Of a stretch of DNA of 64,000 nucleotides, positions 25,431 through 38,037 are shown piece after piece; the stretch's first letter is position 1, and each line of letters begins with the position of its first letter. Both the position numbers and the translations under genes were made by a program. The stretch comes from Phycomyces blakesleeanus NRRL 1555(-) (Eukaryota; Mucoromycota; Mucoromycetes; Mucorales; Phycomycetaceae), in contig NW_017265143.1 of assembly GCF_001638985.1 (NCBI RefSeq), positions 186,001-250,000 of the forward strand. Direction: 5' to 3'. Below the pieces are notes generated by a model that was not told where the DNA came from, ran no database searches, and saw nothing but the letters and a program-made list of their open reading frames with translations.

Positions 25431-28400
25431 ACCTTTACTTTCATTTTCACTCTCACTTTTAGCTAACCATTTTTTTTTAAATTTTCTTTATGCATTGTAT
25501 TTATTTTCGCTCTAATAACTCTCTTTCTATACTGTAATTTCTTCCCATTTATTTCATCATTTCCTCCTTATTCTTCTTATTTCCTCTCTCTCTCTCTCTC
25601 TCTCGCTTTACCTTAATATTTTCACTCCATACAACTCTTTATGCCTACATCTTTATACCCCCCACCACCCATAACCAACCATCTTTTGAACATGCAAATT
25701 CACTACATATTTATGCCCCTCACACAATTCTTCATTTTTAACTTTTTTATGAAAAATTTTTCACACTCTCCCTTTCACTTCTTGTTCTACTCTTTTTTTT
25801 TCTGTTAATATATAAGCATACATATATATTTGCGTTTATACTTGCGTGTATTTTTGATCTTAATTTTGATTTTATATTAAAAAAAAACATAATAAAAACA
25901 ATTCATCAAAGCATCTTTTTTTTTCCTCTTTTTCTACTATCCCTAATGTTACTATGAACATTATTACTGAGTCAGATAGTGAGAAAGGTTAAGATTTATT
26001 GTACTAGTTAGGCTTATAAGATGGTGAACAATAAGGGTTTACAAAGATCAGGTACTACACACACATAAATCAGCCCTAAAACCATCCTTCTCTTTGTTTC
26101 TTTGTGCTGGCTATACTACCAATACATCAATATATGTAATATATACATGTGTACATGTGTACATGTGTACCTTATTGAGTTCTGTAGAAGCGATTTCATT
26201 CTGTGCACAATTTTTAAGGTTCAGAGGCTTAGTGTTACACTTGATAAAAAAAAATAAAGTTGGTGTCCACATTCAAACTCGTACACCTATTGGGACAATG
26301 ACCAACAACAATAGCCATGTACTAAATTTCTAGCTCCTTTGCCCTTGCCTTTGCCCTTGCCTTTGCCCTTGTGGCATTTCCGCATATAAACATCTTTTCT
26401 TCTTTTTATTTTTATTTTTTTCTCTTATTCTTTGTATAGTCCCCGCCACAATTGCGGCTTATACCTTGAAATAGACAAAGTATAGGCTTTTCTTTTGTGT
26501 GTTTATCTATATCGAGATATATATATATATAGAAACAATAGATTTCAATAATAAAAACCCAAAAAAAAGCTGATCATTGAGGCTTTATGAAGCCCAGTTT
26601 TTACCAGCCAAAATAGAAAGCCAATAATAGCCAATCTTGTTTTAGACATCTATTGTTACTTTCGCTTTTACTATTGCTATTGCTATTGATGTCGCTATTT
26701 CTATTTTTATGTCAAGGGTATATATTTATAGCCACGTTTTGTATAAATGGCTTTGAGACAAGAATTAGAGGCAATAAAATAGTATTTGAATCAAACTAAA
26801 CCTTGAAAATAATCCTTTCCTTCTATTTCCCTATTTATTTTGCTTATATTGATTGCTATTTTTATTCAATTGATTTTCACTCCAATATATATATATCCTA
26901 ATAAAGTCTTTATGTGTCTACTAAATATCGGCTTGAGCTTTCTTTAAAAATCTTGTTAGTGGTATTCAAATATGAATCTTACGGGTGTCAGTAATTATGC
27001 TTTCAAGGATCTCTAATGACCTTTAGCTTAGGTGCTTTACTTTTTACCTTTGACTAATGCTCAAAATTGCCCAATTGGAGTTGAAGTCTAGTGAATAAAA
27101 AGCGAGAAGATATATATTTATATAATATTTATTATCTTGAACTTTGAAGACGTTTGCTTATACAATTGAAATTTGACGCAAGATATGCCAATAGCTCTAT
27201 AATAACCTGTCAGACTCGAAAAGATCTGAGAAGGATTGGGCCTGAGAGAAATTATATATCTTATTAAGGATAATAAAGCATCTATTTATATGAAACAGAT
27301 GCGGGCGAAGATGTATATTAGAAGATAATAAATATTATGCGGCAATATATATTTGCTTGTAGTAGATTTTTACTACCGAGAAGTAACGAATGTGGGGTGG
27401 AGAGACCACTTTAAGCTGTCCACACAAGTTATCATTCCATTCTCTTGTTACCTTGCATGGAACCATCGCAACATTCTCAAGCTGCTTTAAGATTTTATCA
27501 TTTCTTTTCTGTATTCATTTGATTAAAGATATCGTAAGAGTTGCAACGTTGAGGTCACAATGCATCGCTTTGGATTGGTGTTTCAACAATCTCCAGTTTT
27601 ACCAAGATCTTCCATTTTACTTTTGTACTTTATTAGATTTTTTTTAAAAGACAAATTTATGTGCCCATTACTCAGTCACACATCATAGTGATTGGTGATG
27701 CTTGGGGTGCATTTATTGCCTTCAAGGTGTATAAAGGAAGATTATGGAAATGAATGGAAATGGAAATTACAGAAAAGAAAAAGGGAACAATTAATGAAAT
27801 GCTATGAGTGAGAAATACAGAAAGAAGGTTAGACGAGGTGTACTTGGTTGCAAGTATAAAGAAGGGTACGAGTAGATATAGTGTCATTCTCAGGAAACAA
27901 AAGGTACATTTTTAAATATAAAAGCCCACTAAGCTCTCCACACAGCCTGTAGAACAACTCCAGAAACCCACTAGCTAGAAAGAGAGGCATTGTCAATAGG
28001 AATTAGCGCATTAATAACAGTCTAAAGCTACACCAATTGGATAAAAAAAATAAATTAAGAAAATCATGTTTATATATATATATTGGGATAGCGAGAGAGA
28101 TAGGGAAAGGAAATTAGAATGTAGCTTTCGCATGGTTTTGGATTGCTATAATTATTGACTAGAACCATTACAAGAATAGCATAAACAGCATCTGACTGAT
28201 TCTTATCTATTTAATTATATGAGAATCCTCAAGTTAAAATCCAAAATTCAGTTGAGAAACTAACGAGTAAGGTTGCTGGTATTTATATATACTAACGTGG
28301 TAGACCGGCTGTCCCCATTGAGACAGTTTAAGAAGAAAGAACTATTTTTCTAAGTTTATTTAAATATTTGATACTAAAGCAAAAACAGAAATTAGCCAGG

Positions 28401-31400
28401 CAAAAATTGAAAACCTTGGTTCAAATAAAATAGCAATAATTACATTTGTGTTGCTTAGTTTCTTTATTCTTTATTTCATACACTGTATACTCATCTTCTG
28501 ACATTTATGATAATAGGTCTTCCTAAAGTCTCTTATATGTTTCTTTTATATTGTCATCAATTTTAAGTATCCACTACCCACTTGCACTACCCGTTTGTCT
28601 AAATTTATGAAAGTCTTTAAAATTTTTCTTGTGTAAATTCAATTGCTATATGGTGTGCCATTTGATCCTTAACTTTAGCTATTTATCTACTGTTTATTTC
28701 AATTGGGTGCCAACTTACCATTGACTACAATATGTGCGAGAGTCAAAGGTTCAACTGATAGTTAAATGTTTACTTGTCTCTATTGTTCATCTCAATTTGA
28801 AACACAATCACACTGGGAGTTATCTGTGCAAGAGTAATTCATAAACTTGTTTTAAAGATATAGAGACTAAATATAAGTCATGTGCAGAGTATCTATCTTT
28901 CTCTTTAATAATATGTATGCTGATATAAAGAACTAAACTAGATAAATTTATGAGAGATAAATGTAACTTCTCAATTACCGTTTTCTTTTAAAAAGACTGT
29001 CTTTTGGCTAGAAGCAAGAAGTAAAGGAAAGGTTTAAAAATTGTATATTCATCGAAGAATCTGGCCTCAATATTAATATACAATCAAGTCAGAGTATAGT
29101 CAACCAAAGAAAAAGAAAGAAAGGAAAAAAAAAAACTAACAAAAGTACTGTCGCACTCAATTATTGTAATAATTTCATCAATTGGTACAATCAATTTAAA
29201 GTATAAGAGTTCAAGGTGGTAAGAAATGAAAAAAAGAACAACAACATTAGGTGCAGTTTTCAGACAAGGGAAGTTTAGGGAGAAACAGTTAGTGATTATT
29301 ATTTAAGTTTCTTTTTTAAAAAAAGTTGCCTTTGCGTTTTAACTTTTTCTTTAATTTTTCTTTGAATCAAACAATAGCATATAGCAATGGTTAGAAAAAA
29401 ATTCAAAAAATATACTCGTTACAAAGCTGACAATCCTGGGCATATTCGATCCACATTTTTAATATTATAAAAAGAAGACTATATTAGATAGTGAGGTCTT
29501 GAAAAAAATATATATATACTCTAAATCTGTTTATATTCCATCGAATTATTTACCAGATTTCAACTCCAATTGAGCAATTCTAGGAATCAGTCAAAGGTAA
29601 AATGTAAAGCACCATAAGCTAAAGGTGACTGGAGAGCCTTGAAGCCATATAATTGCCGACACTCATAAAGTTGGGATTGTATATTCAGTTACTGCAACCC
29701 GAATTTAGAACAATAAGAACAAACTCAGATAAATAGGATCCCGCCTTTTAGGGTCTCTATCTCGTCAAAGGGAGTTATATGTATCTTACAAAGAAGAGGC
29801 CGTTTAGGTATAGAAAGTAAGAATGGTATTCACAAAGGTCAAGTGAAATAAAGATGCAAATATTATCGACAATGTGTCAAAAAATACATAGAGAAAGGTC
29901 ACTAAAGTCTTTTTTTTTGTGTGTGCGTATGTGGGATCATGAGAATAAGTAAGCAGTATTATGTCCTAATATCTTTTCTTTTCTTTATGGAGTACACACC
30001 CTTAATTAATTTTAAATTGTTATAAAAAGGAACAATAGCCCAAGATATTTAACTTCTAGGTAACCAAGTGAGTAAAACGAAAATAACTCCTTAATATTAT
30101 AGACATAAGCACCAATTAATAATGTAAGGTTAGTTTTAAGAGTTGAGCTATGAACTACGGGAAAGAAAAGAGTTTAAGCAAGTCCCCAGCCATTACCCTT
30201 AATATAGCCACTCTAATACATCGCAATGTAACCTTCCTTTGTTGAATAAAAATTTTACTGGTGCCTTGGACTTTCGGTACATCATTCACCAAGAAAATTC
30301 AATATAATTGTACGATTACGGAGAGATTCACCCGTGTTTCTCAAGGTCGAGATACTGTGAGACCAAAAGAGAGCTAGAGGAAGAGGGAAGGTGCTTTGCC
30401 TCGACTGCAAAAAAAATTATAAAAATAAATAAATAGTAAAAAGATGAAAGAAAGAAAAACATTTATACATATAAAGTATTCCAAGTAATTGTATCCAGCC
30501 CCTCCACAGTTAAGTATCTTGGTCTTTATCAAATTTAATAAAGATTCTAGGGATGATTGTCTTTAAAGAAAGAAAGAAGAAGAAGAAGAATGTACAGACA
30601 AGTGAAAGAGTATTCTCAAAAGAGTAATGTCTTGGGCGTACATGTACATTTATATTATATTATAGTACAGTATATTCATTTAGTTGAGATGAAATTGTAA
30701 CAAAGCCAAGATTTGTATTTCAATTTCAATACAAGAAAATGATAAAGAAGTATAGTTGACAGCAATATGTATTAAATGCTTTAAATATATACATAATTAT
30801 ATAAATTTTATTAATTTCAGGCCACTCTATATATTTCTTTCGTTACCGATTGTACCTGTCAATAATCAAGTATCAAATGCTAACTGAGTAATCGGTTTTC
30901 TCACGAATTGGTTTCCTGGACTTGGAAGTACAATTCTACACTAAAGTATATATATAAATAAAAAGCAAGTAGGAATGTAGGCAATTTCAAGTATCATGTG
31001 TTGGGCTGTAATGGTACCAAGTTAATGCTCTTTACCCACAGACATAGACTACAGAGTAAATTGATAAGTAAAGAAAATATATGTCTTGAGAGCTATTTAA
31101 CATATCAAATATCTTTAGTGTATGTATATATATAATCTGACAAGCAATTTGTTGTTGACATTTATGATGCATAGAAACACATAGAATACAACTCTATTTT
31201 TATTTAATAAGAGTTTCAATCCCCCCTTTATCGATTTCTTTTTTTCTCTCTCTTTTTTCTCCTACCTTTCAGATCCAAATCATTATCTGAGTAGCGCAAG
31301 ATACAACTAGTTGATCTTTGTATTTTTTTTTCTGCTTTGCTTTGCTTTGATATGTTTTACCGGGTTTATTGAATACCCATTTTTTTTTGGCTACCAAGAC

Positions 31401-32626
31401 TATAAATCCAATTGACCATTAATACAATCACAATCATTAAATTCATACCATTCTCTCTTTATATATCTCATTTATTTGCGTTACATATTATATACGGTTA
31501 ATATGGCCCGAGATTATCCTTATTGACTTGTTAAATAGGTGCATAAGTATGCTGCTGATATTTTATTGTGGAAAAACAATTAACAGGTGAAAGAAGGTTC
31601 AAAAAGTCTGGTATACATAAATCAACCTTGTATATATTTATTTAGGATATTCTTTTTACAGAAATAATAAAAAAAAATATACATAAAAAAGTGGATTTAT
31701 CCTCAAAAGGAAATGCAAAATTGTATTTTTTTTATATCTATGATTTCTTTACTCTACTGTACTCTACTTTACTTTTACTTTATTTTATAATATCATATAT
31801 ACATATTATTCAGCATGGATTTGTTACTTGGACTTTTTTGTATTTTAAGAAAAACAACAATCTAAATGTAGAACTCATTAACGGAACGGATGGACTTTGC
31901 ACCGATCTGAAATATACATATGTATGATCCCGACACTGCACACATACATATATACACCACACAAGCATTGGACACAATATAAATAAAAAGTAAAATAAAT
32001 ATACAACCTGGGCACCTTATAATAATAATAAAAAAATAATAGCTCGATAATTGTACCCGCAAAAGAAGTTCGTTTGTACGAGGATGCAAGAATTACAAAT
32101 TCAAAATCTATTATATTTTTATATATATTGTTTTATTTTGTTCTAATACCTTCCAAAGTAGTATTCTTAAAGGAACACAAATTACCAGCATCTTGGTAAT
32201 CAGGACAATTTTATTTTATTTTCGCACTCGGACATACTCCTCTTTCTCCGTAGTGATACAATCTACCTATCATTATCATCATTATCATCATTTTTATTTT
32301 TACTATGTAATTATTTCGTCGATTTTCTTCTATTATATTTCTATACTTTATTTCGCTTCAAAGTTTCGAGGCTTGGTGCGGAATTATCACTACAAAAAAA
32401 TTAAAATAAAATAAAAAAAAAACTAAAAACTAAAAACTAAAAACTAAAAATTAAAAATTAAAAATTAAAATTTTACCCCTCCCTGCCCTTTACCCCTTCC
32501 CCACTCCTACCTACTCCCTTCTCTTCTCTTTATATTTTTCTTCCTCTTTATCTCTCTATCTTCACTTCTTTATTTCCAAAAATAAAATAAAACAAAAAAT
32601 ACATCTTTAATATTATTCTCTCAGTC
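25431..32626. other. 7.2-kb gene-free interval between F-box paralogs
   Basis: No ORF with protein-like composition on either strand. It holds pyrimidine-rich 3' flank sequence (25,440-25,930), an ACATGTGT repeat at 26145-26170, the shared GAGGCTTAGTG motif at 26219-26235, a 12-bp TTTGCCCTTGCC repeat at 26337-26372, and homopolymer and TA tracts. From 32,400 to 32,470 lie repeats of the type AAAAACT. It may hold unannotated noncoding RNA or a decayed copy, but I see no positive sign. Confidence 0.55.
26337..26372 (+). repeat. 12-bp tandem repeat (TTTGCCCTTGCC)
   Basis: About three consecutive copies of a 12-bp unit in noncoding DNA. Confidence 0.8.
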
Positions 32627-34696
32627 ATGCTCATGCTAGCCTCGGAATTACCATTTGAGATTCTCACTCTCATTGCAACTCATTTGTCTCAAAAAGACAA
32701 ACTGTGCTGCATGTCAGTCTGCAGAGCATGGAACGTACCTTTTCGAGATGCCCTTTGGGATACAGTTGACATTAATCGGAAAGAGAGGCTCGAGGCAATT
32801 TGCAACCTCTCTACAGTCCAACAGAATATCTATCAAACTCAAGGAAATCGTGTCCAAGCATTGAGATTAAAAAGGCGCATTGAGACGACTGACCACCAGC
32901 TCTGCATTCTGCAAAGATTCTTTCAACAAATAAAGCGACTGAATATCGAATTGAATGCCCTGACTGTAAAAGATTTTGGCAGAATGTCAGATTGGAGTCT
33001 CTGGAGATCTTTGACAGATCTAAAGATGTACATTCCAAGACTAGACGATGGCCGAAGAAAAAAGGACTTGGTTGACATTTTGTCTTGTCTACCTCGCCTA
33101 GTACGATTAGACATTTCTGAACACTCGCGTTTCTCGGCACATAGATATACATGGGATACCCTAGAATCAATACATGCACACTTACCACGACTCAAATATC
33201 TTCAGCTCTCTCTCCCATTCGACCCAATACCCGCAAACGACATCAAACACATCAAATCAATCACACCCGCAACCAACATATCCACCGTCAGACTACTCGG
33301 CCACAACGTAAATCTCGGCTGGCTCTACTATTTCGCAGTAAAATATCCAAATGTACACACCCTCGAATCACGTTTACTTCAGAGAGAAGCAAGCTGGACC
33401 AGAGATATACCCGACAATGAGACCTTACGTCTCTTGTCATCCTTTCAACGCCCATTCCCCCATCTCAAGGCTGTCACAATCACCCAGGAAGCAACCCCTG
33501 GATTGCAGCTCGACCTTTTCTTGGAAATCCTCCAGCGCTTCTTTGGACACCTCAAGTCTATCAATTACAATCTCCACACCACGGGCGGCAGTAGCCTAGA
33601 CAACGACCATCCACAAAGTATATCCGACAATCCGATCCTCCTCTCATCATCCGCACTCGAGAAATTAGTCCTCCAAGTCGGTCCAATATCAACCACACCC
33701 CAATTAAGATCTCCTCTGCGGCTTGGTGTCAATTCTCGTCTGGTGGAATTGGATCTAAACTTCTTTGATACCTCAATCCATCTCGATTCTGTTCTGAATG
33801 ATTGTGTGTCCCTAAAAAGGATGAAGCTGAGATCAGGTGTGATCACACTGACAGATCATTTGGCCGATCGCCCATCGTCGTCGTCGTCGTCATCATCATC
33901 AGCATTGTTGTTTGCGCACGGCCTCGAATCTGTAGAGTTGTGCCGAGCAAAGGTTGATCCGAAAGTTTTCAACTACCTCTCCTTTCGCTGCAGATTCCTC
34001 AACGAGATGATCTTGAATGATGTGTCTATACCTGCGCTTATTTCAAAAGAAACCGGCAGTTTCTGCCTAGACATGTCATACACCCACTTCAAAAACCTAA
34101 AGCTCCACGGAGTAGAGTTCTACGCGGTTGACGGATCCAATTGGAATGAAGAACACCCCGACATTGACCAAAATATCTACATCCTCACCATTGATCGCAC
34201 ACACTCTAGTCCAATATACCCACACCAGCTTGATATCGACCGACATGAACCTTCAGACAACTATAGCAGCAACTATGATAACAACAATCAATACCAGAAC
34301 CACTTGCCTGTTCAGAAACGACTATGGTTCCACCATTGTTGGGGAAATACAAAGGATGACCTAAAAAAGGAGGTGTGGGTCCTCGGGTACGCGGAAGCCC
34401 AATTTGCCGAAAAGTACTTTGAATTATTTTCGCCTGAAAAAAAATACATTCGCCGCACAGCCGAGGAAGCCGCCTTTCACAGCCAGTTGGTGGAAAAACG
34501 TTTCTGGAAAGACGATCTTTTACGAGGGCATATTACGTTAAGGTGTGGATACGTTGGCAAATATTCTATTGACTCTACACCATTTGACCATGATGGCTAC
34601 ATCACAAAATCTGGCGTCTATCTCTTTCTCTCGCTTTGTCTGTACATTCTTAGTATATTTCGTGACATTATATACTATCAATATATACAACCTTAA
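32627..34696 (+). CDS. F-box protein, paralog 2 (689 aa)
   Basis: A single-exon frame. The start could be 32627 or the in-frame ATG at 32633, just before ASELPFEILTLIATHLSQKD, the F-box. Same order as paralog 1: F-box with CCMSVCRAWNVPF; ADWSLW/SDWSLWRSLT block; LRR-like solenoid (LTDLKMYIPRLDD, LVRLDISEHS, LVELDLNFFD); a Ser run (from (TCG)n(TCA)n at about 33874-33902); an Asn/Tyr-rich linker; and the conserved end KRLWFHHCWGNTKDD, VWVLGYAE, YFELF, VEKRFWKDDLLRGHITL, RCGYVGKYSIDSTPFDHD. It then extends about 32 residues past the end of paralog 1 with a hydrophobic stretch (SGVYLFLSLCLYILSIF) that could anchor it in a membrane. Likely an SCF receptor; substrate unknown. Confidence 0.88.
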   Translation: MLMLASELPFEILTLIATHLSQKDKLCCMSVCRAWNVPFRDALWDTVDINRKERLEAICNLSTVQQNIYQTQGNRVQALRLKRRIETTDHQLCILQRFFQQIKRLNIELNALTVKDFGRMSDWSLWRSLTDLKMYIPRLDDGRRKKDLVDILSCLPRLVRLDISEHSRFSAHRYTWDTLESIHAHLPRLKYLQLSLPFDPIPANDIKHIKSITPATNISTVRLLGHNVNLGWLYYFAVKYPNVHTLESRLLQREASWTRDIPDNETLRLLSSFQRPFPHLKAVTITQEATPGLQLDLFLEILQRFFGHLKSINYNLHTTGGSSLDNDHPQSISDNPILLSSSALEKLVLQVGPISTTPQLRSPLRLGVNSRLVELDLNFFDTSIHLDSVLNDCVSLKRMKLRSGVITLTDHLADRPSSSSSSSSSALLFAHGLESVELCRAKVDPKVFNYLSFRCRFLNEMILNDVSIPALISKETGSFCLDMSYTHFKNLKLHGVEFYAVDGSNWNEEHPDIDQNIYILTIDRTHSSPIYPHQLDIDRHEPSDNYSSNYDNNNQYQNHLPVQKRLWFHHCWGNTKDDLKKEVWVLGYAEAQFAEKYFELFSPEKKYIRRTAEEAAFHSQLVEKRFWKDDLLRGHITLRCGYVGKYSIDSTPFDHDGYITKSGVYLFLSLCLYILSIFRDIIYYQYIQP

Positions 34697-36180
34697 TAAC
34701 ACACCACTACTACTGATACCACCACCACCACCACCACTATCACCATTATCATTCTACCAATCACCATGACTACCATTACCATGACTACCATCACCACGAC
34801 TGCCATAACTATCACTATCACCATCAAGAAAGAGAGAGAGACAAGTTGATCCCAAAGACTTTTTTTTTTATGTCTTTCTTTATTTGATTTAACTTGATCA
34901 AGAAACAAAGTCAGCTATGTAGAAGAGATAAAAAAAAAGAGAGAGAGAGAAAGGAAGGAAGGAAGGAAGGAAGGAAGGAAGGAAGAACAAAAAGATCGTT
35001 CGTGTACTGAGTATTCTCAAGCCAGCGTTTAATCAAAATGAAAATGGTTCCCAGGACTGGCACTGTCACACACACACAGGCCTTTTGAGCTGTATATATA
35101 TAAATACTTTTTTGTGCCTGTGCTTGTGTTTGTATCTGTGTTTGTGCATCTGTTGTCTTTGAATATATTCCCCAGAAATAAAACCAAATATGTGCACACA
35201 GTGGCCCTAAAATCTTTTTTTTATTTTTTATTTTTTATATATATTTTATTATGACACTTTATTTATTTTATATAAGCAAATGATTAAAAAATATATATAA
35301 AACAGATTAGCCGTTGAAGCCAAATAATAATACTTTTTTTTTGTTAATAATTTATCAAGTAAAATTGATTAATTGGCTTTGTATACTTGAGAGAAACATT
35401 TCTTAAGAATTGGAACAACAACAGCAACAACAGCAAAAAAAAAAACAGAAAGCTTGATGGTCTTATATATAAAAAAGGTTTTTGCTCACCTATATAAAAT
35501 CAGGCTTAGCGACGTTAATACTCTGTATATATACATTGTTCTATGAATAATATCCAAGTTAAACTTTGAAAGCATAGACTACAAACTGTAGTGAAATATC
35601 AAAAAGATACTTTATTTCTAGTCGAAAGTGCAATAGCCATTTTCTCTCTCTCCCCCTTTTTAATAAACTGCTTAAACGGACTCGTTTTTGATCCCCTTTA
35701 CTGTGTCTAATGGTAATATTTAATATTAAGCCACTCCTGGATTATATCACGTCACTCGAAGCCAGCCTATTTAACCACATAATACCATATATATATATAC
35801 ACTTGAGAGAGAAAGAGAAAGAAAAAAGAAGCTATTCAAAATATTCGGTTTTGCAAGTTACGGTAGGCTAGGATTACATAATTCTTGTAATATTTAACCA
35901 ACTTGTTTTATTTGAAGACCCTCAAATGCTTTCCATGTATTTCTTCTTCTTTGGGCTGAAATAAATAATTAAATAGGGCGTACTGGAAAAGACCATGAAG
36001 AGTATTGCTTATCCACTTGAATGTTTGGTGTGCAAAATTGTACAGAAAATAGTTTATAGATAGATATTATATATTATATAAAGGATCTAAGGAATAAAGT
36101 TGATTCGTTGGAATCATCAGTGAAGTGGCCTGCAGTATGAACTGGATGATCAAGGGATTGCAAGAGATTTCTGAGCTGTA
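34697..36180. other. Intergenic with microsatellites
   Basis: (ACC)n/(ATC)n-rich tract 34718-34830, (GA)n then (GGAA)n at 34939-34985, a TGTGTTTG-like run about 35105-35155, and AT-rich filler. No gene seen. Confidence 0.6.
34939..34985 (+). repeat. (GA)n/(GGAA)n microsatellite
   Basis: Uninterrupted GA repeats pass into about eight GGAA units. Confidence 0.85.
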
Positions 36181-38037
36181 TTAAACAGGATTGATTTGCC
36201 TTATTCTGGCAGTAGATTCTTCTGAGTTGTTATCTACTACCTGTACTGGGCTACTGTTTATATTATGGGCTATCGGGCTGTCTTCAACTGCTTGAACTGG
36301 CTCATTATTAGCATCAGAATCTACTGAAGTGTCATCTACTGAGCTGGTATCAACCATTTGGACAATCCCGCTATTGTCATTAGAATCGACTGGTGTGTCA
36401 TCAACTTCTTGGAGAGGACTATTATTTGAAGTATGATCTACTGAACTGTTATCTTCTGCTTGGATGGTACTATCACTGGAAGTAAGAGCTACTGAAATGC
36501 CATCCACTGTCTTAACTGGATCATCGTTAAAAAAAGATTCTGCTGGAGCATCATCAACTGGTTGGTAAGGAATATTATCGGAAATATGAGATACTGAACT
36601 ATCATCAACTGTATTAACTGGACCATCGCCGAGAGAAGATTTTACTTGGTCATCCGTAACTATCTGAATTGGAATACTGTTTGGAGAAGAGTCCACCGGA
36701 CTAGAACCAGCTGAAACAGCTAAGCCAGCTGCACTTGTCCAGATCTGGCCCTTTCTCTGATCGGTGTGGCTAGCAGCATTAGAAGGAGAGTGTGTGTAAG
36801 AGGGCAAGTTTTCTGTGGGGTTGCTGTAGCCTGTAGACGAAGAGCTTGTTTCTGGAACCAGTAGCGTTTTATTTGGTTTTAGTAGTTCTACTGACGACGA
36901 TGGTTCACTGGACGCTGGTATAACCACCGGTGTAGACAAGGTACTCGTCAATTGGTTGATTTGAGTATTAGAGCTTTTGGATCGGTTTTTATAAGATCCC
37001 ACAAGGTGCTTGGCTGCGTAAAACAAACAACTGATAATAAAGCTTAGGGTCAACAGAGCTGCCACAAGTACATAAAAAGATACTTTGACCGAGTGGGCAA
37101 TGAATGTTTCTGGTGTCGGCCAGCATATTGTGTATGGTCCCTGAGTTGTGCACAGATTACGAGGTACAAAAAGAGCGATGGCCAATTCTACACCTTTGAA
37201 TCCAATTCTGAATCTCCTGATGTTGTGAGAATTGGCGTAGTCTGATGGATATTCCTGGTCAACCTGGTTGTTGCTTTTGAAAGTCAGGATGTCTTTGATC
37301 ACCTCATTGTCGTCGTCATCACTGTTATTGTCCTTTGGGTTGTCGTCGCTGTTGTATTTTGTGGTTGGTGAAGTGGGAACGCTCCTGGCCGGAGTAATCA
37401 CAGGTGATGAAGGCAAGTACACGGTTGCAAGTATTTGGCCGACTCTAGTTTTAGTTGGCTTGTTTATCACCAGAGTGTCTTGATGGCTTGTCTTGTCCTT
37501 GACAATGTATGTGATTGTGGCTACAGTTGCTTTTATGTCTACATACTCTGTGATTGTAAGAACTAGATGACTCGATGGGCTTGTGGTTGGCAGTGTATGT
37601 TGTTTAAAGGGGTTACTGTGCACGGTGGTATAGTGTATGTGCTGAACTGGTTCTGTGATTGTGGATGTAACTTCACTGATGTATGTTTCTGGTTGAGATG
37701 CTGGTGTTTTGTAGTATTTATTAGTAGAGTATGTTTCTTTACGTGTATACTTACGGTAGTCTTCTTTGACAGTATCAACTAGATCTAGTGGTGTAGTGTG
37801 GTGATCTTGAGAAAGCGAGATTTTTGTGGTTGTTGGGTTTGATCTAGCTTTTACTGAAGAGTGAGGGGACATAGTATAGGTGTTCTGGATGGTAGTATCC
37901 AGATAAACTTTGGTCTTCCAGCTTGGTGTAGAAGGAAATACTTCTTGGTACAGCCTGAGATTGTTGGATATAAGCATGAAGCTCAATAAAGTGAAAGTGA
38001 TGGATAGGATAGGAATTATGACATGTAATGGCACCAT
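36181..38037 (-). CDS. Single-pass membrane protein with 17-residue tail repeats
   Basis: The frame is open from 38184, but I start at the ATG at 38037 (MVPLHVIIPILSITFTLLSF), which opens a signal peptide or anchor; 618 aa. Order: hydrophobic N terminus (about 7-26); Ser/Thr-rich extracellular-type region to about 315 with many potential glycosylation sites, an acidic patch (DDNPKDNNSDDDDNE) and a Cys pair (NLCTTQGPYTICWPTPETF); a membrane segment about 318-340 (VSFYVLVAALLTLSFIISCL) followed by basic KNRSKSS; then a cytoplasmic tail. Residues about 460-600 form about nine diverged 17-residue units starting D[DN]xxV and ending PVQxV. The layout resembles fungal wall-stress sensors in topology only; no named domain is recognised. 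Confidence 0.7.
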   Translation of the reverse strand: MVPLHVIIPILSITFTLLSFMLISNNLRLYQEVFPSTPSWKTKVYLDTTIQNTYTMSPHSSVKARSNPTTTKISLSQDHHTTPLDLVDTVKEDYRKYTRKETYSTNKYYKTPASQPETYISEVTSTITEPVQHIHYTTVHSNPFKQHTLPTTSPSSHLVLTITEYVDIKATVATITYIVKDKTSHQDTLVINKPTKTRVGQILATVYLPSSPVITPARSVPTSPTTKYNSDDNPKDNNSDDDDNEVIKDILTFKSNNQVDQEYPSDYANSHNIRRFRIGFKGVELAIALFVPRNLCTTQGPYTICWPTPETFIAHSVKVSFYVLVAALLTLSFIISCLFYAAKHLVGSYKNRSKSSNTQINQLTSTLSTPVVIPASSEPSSSVELLKPNKTLLVPETSSSSTGYSNPTENLPSYTHSPSNAASHTDQRKGQIWTSAAGLAVSAGSSPVDSSPNSIPIQIVTDDQVKSSLGDGPVNTVDDSSVSHISDNIPYQPVDDAPAESFFNDDPVKTVDGISVALTSSDSTIQAEDNSSVDHTSNNSPLQEVDDTPVDSNDNSGIVQMVDTSSVDDTSVDSDANNEPVQAVEDSPIAHNINSSPVQVVDNNSEESTARIRQINPV

